DNA of 27,431 bases from JAGLTN01 sp035403325 (GTDB lineage: Bacteria; Planctomycetota; Phycisphaerae; Sedimentisphaerales; Anaerobacaceae), in the NCBI GenBank assembly GCA_964492365.1, contig CAZBKA010000026.1:1-27431 (forward strand), written 5' to 3'. Below the pieces are notes generated by a model. The model did no database searches and was not told the origin of the DNA. It saw only the letters and a program-made list of their open reading frames with translations. A program made the translations under genes and the position numbers. The first letter of the stretch is position 1, and every line of letters begins with the position of its first letter. This document shows positions 15,089-22,722 of this stretch, piece after piece.

Positions 15089-15574
15089 CTATTTGCGGTA
15101 ATTTTTCATACTTCTATCAACATCACGTTTCTGCTGTTTTGCGACCAGATTCTGTCTTTTATCGAATTGTTTCTTACCCTTCGCCAGTGCAAGCTCGATT
15201 TTTGCCAGCCCCCTGCTGTTAAAATATATCTTCAAAGGTACAAGCGTGAACCCCCTCTGCTCAAGCTTGATCCGAATCTTCTTCAACTCAGCCCGGTGCA
15301 GCAAAAGTTTTCTTTTTCGCAAAGGCTCATGATTGGCATAGCTTGCTTTGTCGTACTGGTTAATACTGGCCCCCACAAGCCAACATTCGCCGCTATTATC
15401 AAACCTGGCATAAGAGCCGTTCAAATCCGCCAGCCCCGCCCGCAGTGATTTAACCTCTGTCCCTAAAAGCCCCATTCCAGCTTCAAACTTTTCTACAAGC
15501 TCAAAGTTGTGGTAAGCTTTTTTGTTGCTTATCCTTGCGTCATTATTATCATCTTTTTTCTTTTTTTCCGCCAT
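15089..15574 (-). CDS. smpB: SsrA (tmRNA)-binding protein
   Basis: Binds tmRNA and delivers it to stalled ribosomes for trans-translation. The OB-fold motifs are intact: ISNKKAYHNFEL (about 16-27), GTEVKSLRAG, DLNGSYARF and HEPLRKRKLLLH (about 83-94). The basic C-terminal tail (DKRQNLVAKQQKRDVDRSMKNYRK region) is the part that enters the decoding centre. Length 161 is standard. No Shine-Dalgarno sequence precedes ATG 15574. Instead a good promoter ends only eight nucleotides upstream, so the mRNA may be nearly leaderless. ssrA itself is not in the window. It heads a tight unit with DUF1844, trpC and the TauE-like gene. Confidence 0.97.
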   Translation of the reverse strand: MAEKKKKDDNNDARISNKKAYHNFELVEKFEAGMGLLGTEVKSLRAGLADLNGSYARFDNSGECWLVGASINQYDKASYANHEPLRKRKLLLHRAELKKIRIKLEQRGFTLVPLKIYFNSRGLAKIELALAKGKKQFDKRQNLVAKQQKRDVDRSMKNYRK

Positions 15575-15582
15575 AGCCAGTC

Positions 15583-15611
15583 ATAATATCCGAAACTCAC
15601 CAACTTTGCAA
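15583..15611 (-). promoter_or_regulatory. Predicted smpB promoter, near-leaderless geometry
   Basis: On the minus strand TTGCAA (15611-15606) is followed by exactly 17 nt and then TATTAT (15588-15583, five of six). The smpB ATG begins at 15574, so a start site 6-7 nt after the -10 box would leave a leader of about 0-3 nt. The sequence between box and ATG, GACTGGCT, has no ribosome-binding motif. Confidence 0.5.
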
Positions 15612-15669
15612 TCATAACAAGCCTTTTATGCCAGCTATTTATGCACCTTTACCACCCAGGCAAAAACCA

Positions 15670-16119
15670 CTATTTAAGAAACCGTATCGCTATTGGATAC
15701 CGATAAGCCTTGCCCTCACTGGCCTTTACCGATGCAATAATAATGAAAATTATGTGCAGTACCATTAAAATCGGAATTATCAGGAAACCAATCCTAATCC
15801 TAATTATGCAAAGCAAACAGCTGGCGAAGAAATAGATCATAAATGATATCTGATAGTTAAGGATCTCTTTCACCTGTTCATTTATAAACTTATGCTCATC
15901 TTTTTTGAGCAACCAAACAACCAAAGGGCCAACAAAGCCAATCAGTCCTAACAAATGTGCCATTGTCACCATATTAACAACATCCTGGGACAAGGATTTT
16001 TCATTTGCTGCAAATTCGGCTTTTGCCTTTTCCAAAACTTCATCAAATTGCTTGTCATTTTCCAGTTGTGCCTGATCTTGAGGTTGTTGTGATTTTTCAA
16101 CATTTTCATTATCTGTCAT
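15670..16119 (-). CDS. DUF4870 (Tic20-like) membrane protein
   Basis: A 149-residue protein. The first 45 residues or so are acidic and Gln/Glu-rich, presumably cytoplasmic. Three to four membrane helices follow, matching DUF4870: MAHLLGLIGFVGPLVVWLLKK, then NEQVKEILNYQISF, then two closely spaced C-terminal helices. Function is unknown; the domain is distantly related to Tic20-like proteins. GGGAG lies 7 nt before ATG 16119. It is divergent from the ZIP transporter across a gap of about 130 bp. It ends 95 nt before smpB, which has its own promoter in that gap. Confidence 0.85.
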   Translation of the reverse strand: MTDNENVEKSQQPQDQAQLENDKQFDEVLEKAKAEFAANEKSLSQDVVNMVTMAHLLGLIGFVGPLVVWLLKKDEHKFINEQVKEILNYQISFMIYFFASCLLCIIRIRIGFLIIPILMVLHIIFIIIASVKASEGKAYRYPIAIRFLK

Positions 16120-16216
16120 AATTCAACTCCCACTAAATAATATTATTAGCATAGTTTTTCTATCATAATCAATAGCCATTCGCAAGAAAAACCTATCCAA
16201 CGACCGAAATAAATAA

Positions 16217-16222
16217 TATACT
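16217..16222 (+). promoter_or_regulatory. -10 box candidate for the ZIP transporter gene
   Basis: TATACT (five of six) sits 25 nt before ATG 16248, with only a poor -35 (TATCCA, 16194-16199) at 17-nt spacing. A start near 16229 favours ATG 16248 over ATG 16236, which would have almost no leader. Confidence 0.35.
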
Positions 16223-16247
16223 AAACCTAAGGTAAATGGAGCATAAT

Positions 16248-17030
16248 ATGGACGTTTCTGCTAATATAAAAATGGCATTACTGCTGACAACCATCGCCGG
16301 TTCTGCAACGCTCATCGGTGCTGCAATTGCCTATTTCATCAAAGAACCACGCCTGAGCTACCTGACCTTTTCCCTCGGCTTCTCGGCAGGAGTGATGCTA
16401 TATGTCTCGTTCATGGAACTGCTCACAGGTGCCATAAAAACATTAGGCCAACTAAAAGCGGTCATAGCTTTTTTTATTGGTATGTTTTTCATTGGAATAA
16501 TTGACTTTTTCATCCCGGAATCAGAAAATCCAGACCATTTCAACAATCTGCAAGGGCCACACCAGGAAACAATGCTGGATAGTAAACTGCTCCGCGCATC
16601 AATGATGACCGCTTTAGCAATAGGGATACACAACTTCCCCGAAGGTCTTGCAACTTTTGGAGCGGCTATGACTAATATAAAACTTGGTGTTTTCATCACA
16701 ATAGCAATAGCGATCCATAACGTTCCCGAAGGAATCTCTGTTTCTCTACCAATTTTCTACGCCACTGGAAACAAAAATAAAGCCTTCTTATTTTCCGCGA
16801 TCTCAGGTATGTCAGAACCACTTGGCGCACTGGTCGGTTATGTTATCTTGAGGCCTTTTCTATCGCCTGGTTTATTGGCTGCACTGCTGGCATTTGTCGC
16901 AGGAATAATGGTCTATATCTCTGTAGATGAATTGTTGCCCATGGCTCACCGGTATGGCCACGGTCACACTGTCATCAAAGGTATTATCTCTGGAATGATT
17001 ATAATGGCGGCAAGCTTAATAATACTCTGA
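16248..17030 (+). CDS. zupT: ZIP-family divalent metal transporter, ZupT-like
   Basis: Imports zinc and other divalent cations across the inner membrane. About eight membrane helices are visible. Helix 4 carries HNFPEGLATF and helix 5 HNVPEGISVS, the paired metal-coordinating motifs of the ZupT/GufA branch. The loop before helix 4 is short and lacks the His-rich stretch of eukaryotic ZIPs. I chose ATG 16248 (260 residues) because GGAG at 16238-16241 is 6 nt upstream. An in-frame ATG at 16236 would add MEHN but has only a badly spaced TAAGG. No metal-regulator box was recognised. The gene converges with the ferritin-like gene, with one nucleotide between stop codons. Confidence 0.93.
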   Translation: MDVSANIKMALLLTTIAGSATLIGAAIAYFIKEPRLSYLTFSLGFSAGVMLYVSFMELLTGAIKTLGQLKAVIAFFIGMFFIGIIDFFIPESENPDHFNNLQGPHQETMLDSKLLRASMMTALAIGIHNFPEGLATFGAAMTNIKLGVFITIAIAIHNVPEGISVSLPIFYATGNKNKAFLFSAISGMSEPLGALVGYVILRPFLSPGLLAALLAFVAGIMVYISVDELLPMAHRYGHGHTVIKGIISGMIIMAASLIIL

Positions 17031-17031
17031 C

Positions 17032-17466
17032 CTACTCCACCATAAGCCTGTTATGTTCAACCTCAAACTTAACCTTATGCTTAACCTCTTCCTCTGCAAG
17101 TCGCATAAATACCTCACGTAATTCCAAATCGACTGTAGATATCATTGCCTGTATATATAATTGAAAAGAAGCATCCTCTTTTTGAATACCAATTATCAAA
17201 GCTTCTTTATAACTTAGATTAAAACCAGGTTCAACTTCAACGTCAATAGTAATATCTTCCTGTTTTTTCAGGGTTTTACCGAGTTTCATTATCTCAAGCT
17301 CTAAGCGTTGTCTGTGCTTAATCTCGTCATTTGCCATCTGTTGAAAAATATCACGCCCTGTTTTATCGGAAATCAGCTCTGCAGCAGCACAATAAAATCG
17401 ATATGCTTCTATCTCCTTTTCAACTGCTATTTCAAGCACATTTGCAATTTTTTCAACATCAGTCAT
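17032..17466 (-). CDS. Ferritin-like/rubrerythrin-type diiron protein
   Basis: An all-helical, 144-residue protein with two copies of the E..Y plus E..H pattern. One is VEKEIEAYRFY with NDEIKHRQRLE; the other is KEDASFQLYIQA with EEEVKHKVKFE. This is the four-helix bundle diiron site of the rubrerythrin/ferritin-like superfamily. There is no C-terminal rubredoxin domain (no CxxC pair), so it is an erythrin-like stand-alone domain, plausibly an iron-handling or peroxide-reducing protein. ATG 17466 with AAGG 8 nt upstream is preferred over the in-frame GTG at 17475. A -10 TATAAT (17516-17511) and a palindrome just upstream suggest regulated expression. Confidence 0.85.
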   Translation of the reverse strand: MTDVEKIANVLEIAVEKEIEAYRFYCAAAELISDKTGRDIFQQMANDEIKHRQRLELEIMKLGKTLKKQEDITIDVEVEPGFNLSYKEALIIGIQKEDASFQLYIQAMISTVDLELREVFMRLAEEEVKHKVKFEVEHNRLMVE

Positions 17467-17510
17467 AGCAGGCACCTTTTATATAACAATATCAGTCAAC
17501 TCATATTTCT

Positions 17511-17534
17511 ATTATAACTGTTCCACACAGAACA
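17511..17534 (-). promoter_or_regulatory. -10 box with overlapping palindromic operator candidate for the ferritin-like gene
   Basis: On the minus strand a perfect TATAAT occupies 17516-17511. Immediately upstream, in the spacer, is the palindrome TGTTC-CACACA-GAACA (17519-17534, + strand reading). No strong -35 is visible (T-rich stretch). Overlap of an inverted repeat with the spacer is typical of a repressor site. It matches no operator consensus I know. Confidence 0.4.
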
Positions 17535-17554
17535 AAAAACATAAAAAACAACAA

Positions 17555-17583
17555 TTGTAATTATTAGCATTTATGCGTATAAT
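17555..17583 (+). promoter_or_regulatory. Predicted promoter of the Nudix gene
   Basis: TTGTAA (17555-17560), a 17-nt spacer and a perfect TATAAT (17578-17583). Transcription would start near 17590, leaving a leader of about 22 nt with AGGAG. This fixes translation at ATG 17612, because an upstream in-frame start at 17573 would precede the start site. Confidence 0.6.
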
Positions 17584-17611
17584 GTTCCAAAATGATGCAA
17601 CAGGAGAACAT

Positions 17612-18232
17612 ATGGAACCAAATTGGTTAATACTGGCAAAACAACTTCAGGCAATTTCACAAACGGGGCTGACCTATGCAACTGACCAGTACGATATCGA
17701 AAGATACCAGCAGATTCGAAATATTGCCGCTCAGATATTTGCAAAAAAATCGGATCTCAACAGCGATGCAATAGTAGAAATTTTCACCGCCCAGTCTGGC
17801 TATGCAACACCAAAGGTAGATACACGGGGGGTAGTTTTTCGTAACGATAAAATACTGCTCGTAAAGGAAACATCCGATGGTCTCTGGACCTTGCCTGGCG
17901 GTTGGGCTGACATCGGTATGTCACCATCAGAAAACGTAACCCGTGAAGTATTCGAAGAATCAGGCTTTGAAACTGTCGCAAAAAAAATACTCGCAATAAT
18001 AGACCGCAGTAAACACCCGCATACACCACCTGCGCCTTTCCATATCTACAAAATTTTCTTCCTCTGCGAAATAACAGCAGGCCAACCAAAACCCAGCAAT
18101 GAAACTTCCGAAGTAGACTTCTTTGCTGAAAACAATATTCCCCCACTATCGCTGACACGCATACTTCCAGAACAGATAAAAATGATGTTTGAATATCACC
18201 GTAATCCCGAAAAACAGCCATATTTTGATTAA
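17612..18232 (+). CDS. Nudix hydrolase (YjhB-like, with N-terminal helical domain)
   Basis: Hydrolyses nucleoside-diphosphate-linked substrates. The N-terminal 60-70 residues are helical and match the extra domain of ADP-ribose pyrophosphatase-like proteins of the YjhB type (NWLILAKQLQAISQTGL). The Nudix box follows at about residues 98-120, GGWADIGMSPSENVTREVFEESGFE. It conforms to Gx5Ex7REUxEExGU if the second residue after GW is read as A and the early Glu lies in SENV; the metal-binding RE..EE core is intact. ATG 17612 has AGGAG 5 nt upstream and lies downstream of the predicted transcription start. The gene stands alone, divergent from the ferritin-like gene. Substrate is not determinable. 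Confidence 0.9.
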   Translation: MEPNWLILAKQLQAISQTGLTYATDQYDIERYQQIRNIAAQIFAKKSDLNSDAIVEIFTAQSGYATPKVDTRGVVFRNDKILLVKETSDGLWTLPGGWADIGMSPSENVTREVFEESGFETVAKKILAIIDRSKHPHTPPAPFHIYKIFFLCEITAGQPKPSNETSEVDFFAENNIPPLSLTRILPEQIKMMFEYHRNPEKQPYFD

Positions 18233-18254
18233 AATTTATATAAAATTTTCAGAC

Positions 18255-18298
18255 AAAAAAACAGAGCCAAGTCGCCTTGTCCAGACCACTTGGCTTTG
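18255..18298 (-). terminator. Intrinsic terminator of the minus-strand catabolic operon
   Basis: AGCCAAGT (18265-18272) and ACTTGGCT (18288-18295) form a perfect 8-bp stem, extended by three more pairs including one G-T wobble. Read on the minus strand the stem is followed by seven T residues (complement of A 18255-18261). It lies 66 nt beyond the stop codon of the last operon gene. On the + strand, after the Nudix gene, the stem lacks a strong T tract. Confidence 0.85.
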
Positions 18299-18363
18299 CT
18301 AATACTCTAATTGTCCCAGATTAAACTTAAAAATCTGTATTTTTGATCATTTTTAAAACATTA

Positions 18364-19509
18364 TTAATCAACATCAATTACACACTTACCTGCCTGTGAC
18401 TGCAATGCGGCAGTAAAAAGCTTATGGCTCAAAGCAACTTCATCAGGCCTAACACAACCGGCAAACTTAGAAATCGCCTGTCCATGCTCCAGTTCATATA
18501 AAAATGCTGCCCACATCTGCAATATAGAATCCGAGAAACCGGCCTCAAATATCCCACCGGTAATAGAAGCATATGCCATCTGGTGCCCCATATCAATCAC
18601 ACGCCAGCCCTGTTCACCGCCGTCATATTCAAGCACCTCCAGAGTATTGACCTGTTTGCTCGACCACTTCGCAGACGCTTTCATTCCCAATATCTCAAGG
18701 TACCATGTATTAGTATGCCCAGGCGATATACGCTGTGTTTTAATGGTCATAGGAAATGCTGTCTCATTAATGCCATCAACAGCTTCACAAATCAGCGTAG
18801 CATTATCCCACGTCTGACAATCAGCCATACCACCCTTACCATCCGGTCTCTGCTTAACAAGATCGCTCAAGACAGCACGAACATTTTTTGGCTTATAGCC
18901 CGCTCTAAATGGCACATGACATGCATGCATTCCAAGATCACCCATACACCCATATTCGCCGTTATACTTCAACATTCGTTTCCAGTTAATGCCTTTAGTA
19001 ATATCCAGGTCGCTTGAGTGCAAAAAACCGGAATTAACTTCGATGATCTGACCAAATGCCTTGGCCTCTATCATCTTGCCGATCCTCTGCATCGCAGGAA
19101 AAAAAATCGACTCAGAAGAACATCTCACGAATACATCAGGATGCTTTTCAATACAATCATTGATCTGCATATTAGCAACGATATCGATTCCAAAAGGCTT
19201 CTCGCCCAGCAGATGTTTGCCGGCTTCAATCGCTGCGCAATAAAACTCTGCATGCAGATTATGAGGCACCGCAATATACACAGCCTCCACCTCATCATTG
19301 GCTAAAAGCTCTTTATAATCACTGGTAACCATCTTGACTGAGCTGAAATTGTCGGTATACCACTGCATAACTTTTTCATTCGCGTCACAAACCGCAACAA
19401 TCTGTGGTTTGACATCCATCTGCGGCAAATGGCACCATCTCGCTGCTGCAGATGCAAACTCACGCCCCATCAAACCGCAACCGATTATTCCAAACTTAAC
19501 TGTTCTCAT
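18364..19509 (-). CDS. Gfo/Idh/MocA-family NAD(P)-dependent oxidoreductase
   Basis: Two-domain sugar or cyclitol dehydrogenase of the glucose-fructose oxidoreductase/inositol dehydrogenase family. The Rossmann loop is FGIIGCGLMG (6-15). VYIAVPHNLHAEF (about 78-90) and GEKPFG (102-107) follow, the latter carrying the catalytic Lys of the EKP motif. Further on, GDLGMHACHVPF provides the Asp and His expected of the active site. Length 381 is normal. It is the last gene of the operon, 30 nt after the aminotransferase, followed by the intrinsic terminator. The family oxidises a sugar hydroxyl or its derivative. The amidohydrolase in the same operon could open a resulting lactone, but substrate is inference only. 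Confidence 0.92.
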   Translation of the reverse strand: MRTVKFGIIGCGLMGREFASAAARWCHLPQMDVKPQIVAVCDANEKVMQWYTDNFSSVKMVTSDYKELLANDEVEAVYIAVPHNLHAEFYCAAIEAGKHLLGEKPFGIDIVANMQINDCIEKHPDVFVRCSSESIFFPAMQRIGKMIEAKAFGQIIEVNSGFLHSSDLDITKGINWKRMLKYNGEYGCMGDLGMHACHVPFRAGYKPKNVRAVLSDLVKQRPDGKGGMADCQTWDNATLICEAVDGINETAFPMTIKTQRISPGHTNTWYLEILGMKASAKWSSKQVNTLEVLEYDGGEQGWRVIDMGHQMAYASITGGIFEAGFSDSILQMWAAFLYELEHGQAISKFAGCVRPDEVALSHKLFTAALQSQAGKCVIDVD

Positions 19510-19539
19510 AATTATTCACTCTCTCAAACATTACGAATT

Positions 19540-20919
19540 TTACAGCAGTTCTTTTTCAGTCTCACCGATGGCCTCATCGATCATATCAAGGCCTTTCAAA
19601 AGAACTTCATCTTCCATAACAATAGGAGGACTCATTCTCAAAATATGTCCTGCTGGTATCCACGCCAGACCTTTTCTGAATGCTTTCTGGTAAACCATTG
19701 CACCAGCCTTATCGAAAGGCTCTTTTGTTGATTTATCTTTCACCAGCTCGATACCCATTAAACAACCCTTAGCACGAACATCACCAACGATAGGATGCAT
19801 AGCTTTCATCTTTTCCATGCGCGCCAATGCCAGTTCACCAAGATGAGTAGAACGCTCAAGCAGATTCTCTTCTTCAATAGCTTCGATGCTTGCCAAAGCC
19901 GCCGCACACGCCATTGGGTTGCCACCATAACTGCTCGATGCTGATATTGACTCGAAAGATTCCTTATAAGCCTCACGAACCGCAACACATGTCACAGGGA
20001 AACCATTACCAAAACCCTTACCAATAGTGACAATATCAGGCACAACATCCCAATGCTCCATACAAAGCCATTTACCTGTCCTGCCCCAGCTCGTCAAAAC
20101 CTCATCAATCATCAAAAGTATTTTCTTTTCATCACAATACTTGCGAAGTTTTGGGAAAAAATCATCAGGGGGCATAACTGAACCGCCCCACCCCTGTATA
20201 GGCTCAAGTACAAAGCCAGCAACATTACCAACGGTTCCCTTGTAAAGATACTCATCAAAAAATTCGATATACTTTTCAGTATCAACTGACCCATCATCAC
20301 GCACAAACATAGGACGATAAGTGTTCGGTCTGGGCACCATGTGCATCCCCGGTGCCCTGCATGGCCCATAAACAAATGAACGAATCTGCCCCAGCGATAC
20401 TCCGCCGTAAGTCTTACCATGGTAATCATTAAAACATGATATCATCTCATGCTTACCTGTAGCTGCACGCAAAACACGCTGACCTGCTTCAACCGCTGTC
20501 GTCCCTGAATCATAAAATTGAAATCCACTCAGGTCACCCGGCAAAATATCCGCCAGCTTCTCAACAAGGCGAGTCTTTATTTCTGTGGTAAAATCATGAC
20601 AGTTCATTAACTTGCCTGCTGCTTTTTGAACTGCTTGTGTAACCTTAGGATGACAGTGTCCCAGCGTAGTAACATATATACCCGAAGAAAAATCTATATA
20701 CCTGTTGCCATCAGCATCAATAAGCTCACAACCAAAGCCGCTCTCGAACGCAACCGGAAACAGCTTAACCTGTCCACTAAGCCCTTTAAAATATTTAGTA
20801 CATCTGCTGTGCAGCCCCTGTGACTTGGGTCCTGGAACAGTAGCAGTCTTAATATTAGGAACGCGATTAAGATCAAGATGCGCCCACGCCGGCGCTGATG
20901 GGATATTTTTCTTTGACAT
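19540..20919 (-). CDS. Class III (aspartate aminotransferase-family) PLP aminotransferase
   Basis: PLP-dependent omega-aminotransferase, moving an amino group between an amine and a keto acid or aldehyde. Motifs in order: DADGNRYIDFSSGI (68-81), LGHCHPKV, FYDSGTTAVEAG (phosphate-binding loop), NDYHGKTYG (His167), LEPIQG (about 238-243), LMIDEVLTSWGRTGK (Asp272) and TIGKGFGNGFP with Lys301 for PLP. SSSYGGNPMACAAA completes the set. Length 459 suits the GABA/acetylornithine/taurine-pyruvate group; the sequence alone does not choose a substrate. GGAG is 8 nt before ATG 20919, with the same TTTGGAGTA context as the amidohydrolase gene. An aminotransferase inside a sugar isomerase/kinase/aldolase operon is unusual and suggests an amino sugar or aldehyde intermediate. 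Confidence 0.92.
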   Translation of the reverse strand: MSKKNIPSAPAWAHLDLNRVPNIKTATVPGPKSQGLHSRCTKYFKGLSGQVKLFPVAFESGFGCELIDADGNRYIDFSSGIYVTTLGHCHPKVTQAVQKAAGKLMNCHDFTTEIKTRLVEKLADILPGDLSGFQFYDSGTTAVEAGQRVLRAATGKHEMISCFNDYHGKTYGGVSLGQIRSFVYGPCRAPGMHMVPRPNTYRPMFVRDDGSVDTEKYIEFFDEYLYKGTVGNVAGFVLEPIQGWGGSVMPPDDFFPKLRKYCDEKKILLMIDEVLTSWGRTGKWLCMEHWDVVPDIVTIGKGFGNGFPVTCVAVREAYKESFESISASSSYGGNPMACAAALASIEAIEEENLLERSTHLGELALARMEKMKAMHPIVGDVRAKGCLMGIELVKDKSTKEPFDKAGAMVYQKAFRKGLAWIPAGHILRMSPPIVMEDEVLLKGLDMIDEAIGETEKELL

Positions 20920-20962
20920 TTCTTTTACTCCAAATTTATTTTTAATAGTACTATTTTAATTT

Positions 20963-22696
20963 TTAAACGAATTTGCCCGAAAGCAAAACAGTCAATCCGA
21001 CAATAATAATCGCAAAGATCGACCACCATAGAACAACGCTGTTGTACCAGCGATCACCAAGCCCCTCTAAAATATTAATCTTATGCCAATTAACCGTCAG
21101 ATCATCATTCACCTGTTCAGGCTTCGGCGGTGCAGTCATCAAACTAACCCCAATACAGACAATCGAACAAAAGGCCCAGTTAATAATCGACTGATTTGAA
21201 TAAGGCTCTAACCAGACCATGTGCTCAGGTACAACCTGAACATAAACCTTCATTAATATACCAAACAAAAATCCCGCGAAAACCGCACATGTCGCACCAA
21301 CCCCGTTGATTCGCTTGAACAATACCCCCCACAAAAATACTGCGGCAAAAGGCGGGGCAAAAAACGCGTACAAACTCTGAATGTAAACAAACAGACCATC
21401 GCCGAACTTTTCAATATACCTGCCCAGAACAATCGCAATTATTAAAACCACAAGCGTTGTCACACGACCAGTTAAAACAAGATTCTTTTCCGATGCCGTC
21501 TTATTAAGCATGCGTTTATAAATATCAAAAGTAAATAGCGTTGCAGTAGAATTCAGTACCGCCTGCACCGTCGATTGTATCGCACCAAATAACGCTGCTA
21601 AAAATACACCCCTTAGCCCAATAGGCAAAAGCGTTTGCAGCATATGCACATACCCCTTATCCGCTTCCGGCCTGATAGCATTCCATTCCAGCTTCATAAC
21701 CTCGGGATACTTTGCAAAAAGTATCAATCCTGGCATAACAACTATAGCCGGCAGCAGAATTTTGAGATAACCGGCAAAAACTATTCCCATTCTCGCGTGG
21801 TAGGCATTCTTTGCACCCAATACACGCTGAATCATGAACTGGTTGATAACGTTGTACCAGATACTGACAGATAAAAATCCAAAAATCAAACAAGGCCAAG
21901 GAACCACCTCATGCGTCATGGGCTGAATCACAGAAAGCCGATTATACTCGCTGACCTTTGCAATATTATAAGCGTTCTGCTCGACAACCTCCTTCCAGAC
22001 ACCCGTCTTTGCCTGGTTACACTGGATCATTACCTTGATTCCATCAATAAATCCACCATTCTCACCGGCCAGCATATAAATCCCAAGCACTGTCACCATC
22101 AATCCTCCAGCCACCATTACAATTACAGTTACAAGATCGATCCATGCCGCAGATTTCAACCCTCCATAAAGTGCCCACCCACCAGCTGCAATTCCCAAAA
22201 CAATAATCGCAAACCACATGTTCCAACCAAAAAGTTTTTGCAGTGCAATTCCGCCGCCATAAAGAACCGCTGCCAAAAACGCAACAATGTTGCACAAGAT
22301 GGAAACGATCGCAAAAAATTGTCTCAATGTGGAGTTAAATCGTTTCTCCATAAACTCTGGGGTAGTAAAAACCTTTGCTGCAAGAAGAAAAGGAATAAAA
22401 AACCATATCAGAACCGAGAACGACATAACATTGGCCCATTCCGACATTGAAACACAAATGCCGTAAACAAAAGCTGCCCCAATCATCCCGATAAAATGTT
22501 CCGTGCTAATATTAGAGGCAATAAACGATGCCCCCACCACATACCAAGGCAGCGTCCTGCCAGCAAGAAAATAGTCTTCTGATTTTACCTTCTTAACTCT
22601 GCCAACCCACCAGCCCACAAGGCAAAGCACAGCAAAATAGCCTATAAAAGCAAAGTAATCCCAGAAGTCTAATGAAAACGTACTCAAATCGCCCAT
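20963..22696 (-). CDS. Sodium/solute symporter (SSS/SLC5 family)
   Basis: A 577-residue inner-membrane carrier with about 13-14 helices. The N-terminal SEDYFLAGRTLPWYVVGASF (about 39-58) and following SNISTEHFIG are the family's early signature. The GFLSVSIWYNVINQFMIQR region and the helix with LFGAIQSTVQAVLNSTATL (about 366-384) supply the conserved Na+-site area. It most resembles SGLT-like sugar/inositol carriers rather than proline carriers, though this is judged by eye. AGGA is 8 nt before ATG 22696, 26 nt after the amidohydrolase gene. It is the only transporter in the operon, so it presumably brings in the operon's substrate, coupled to Na+. Confidence 0.93.
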   Translation of the reverse strand: MGDLSTFSLDFWDYFAFIGYFAVLCLVGWWVGRVKKVKSEDYFLAGRTLPWYVVGASFIASNISTEHFIGMIGAAFVYGICVSMSEWANVMSFSVLIWFFIPFLLAAKVFTTPEFMEKRFNSTLRQFFAIVSILCNIVAFLAAVLYGGGIALQKLFGWNMWFAIIVLGIAAGGWALYGGLKSAAWIDLVTVIVMVAGGLMVTVLGIYMLAGENGGFIDGIKVMIQCNQAKTGVWKEVVEQNAYNIAKVSEYNRLSVIQPMTHEVVPWPCLIFGFLSVSIWYNVINQFMIQRVLGAKNAYHARMGIVFAGYLKILLPAIVVMPGLILFAKYPEVMKLEWNAIRPEADKGYVHMLQTLLPIGLRGVFLAALFGAIQSTVQAVLNSTATLFTFDIYKRMLNKTASEKNLVLTGRVTTLVVLIIAIVLGRYIEKFGDGLFVYIQSLYAFFAPPFAAVFLWGVLFKRINGVGATCAVFAGFLFGILMKVYVQVVPEHMVWLEPYSNQSIINWAFCSIVCIGVSLMTAPPKPEQVNDDLTVNWHKINILEGLGDRWYNSVVLWWSIFAIIIVGLTVLLSGKFV

Positions 22697-22722
22697 AATA
22701 AATTTCCTATCAAATCATTATT

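Noticed and set aside
21911..22450. 179-residue plus-strand reading frame within the symporter gene
   Set aside because: Antisense shadow of an intact SSS symporter; low-complexity, Asn/Lys/His-rich translation without domains.
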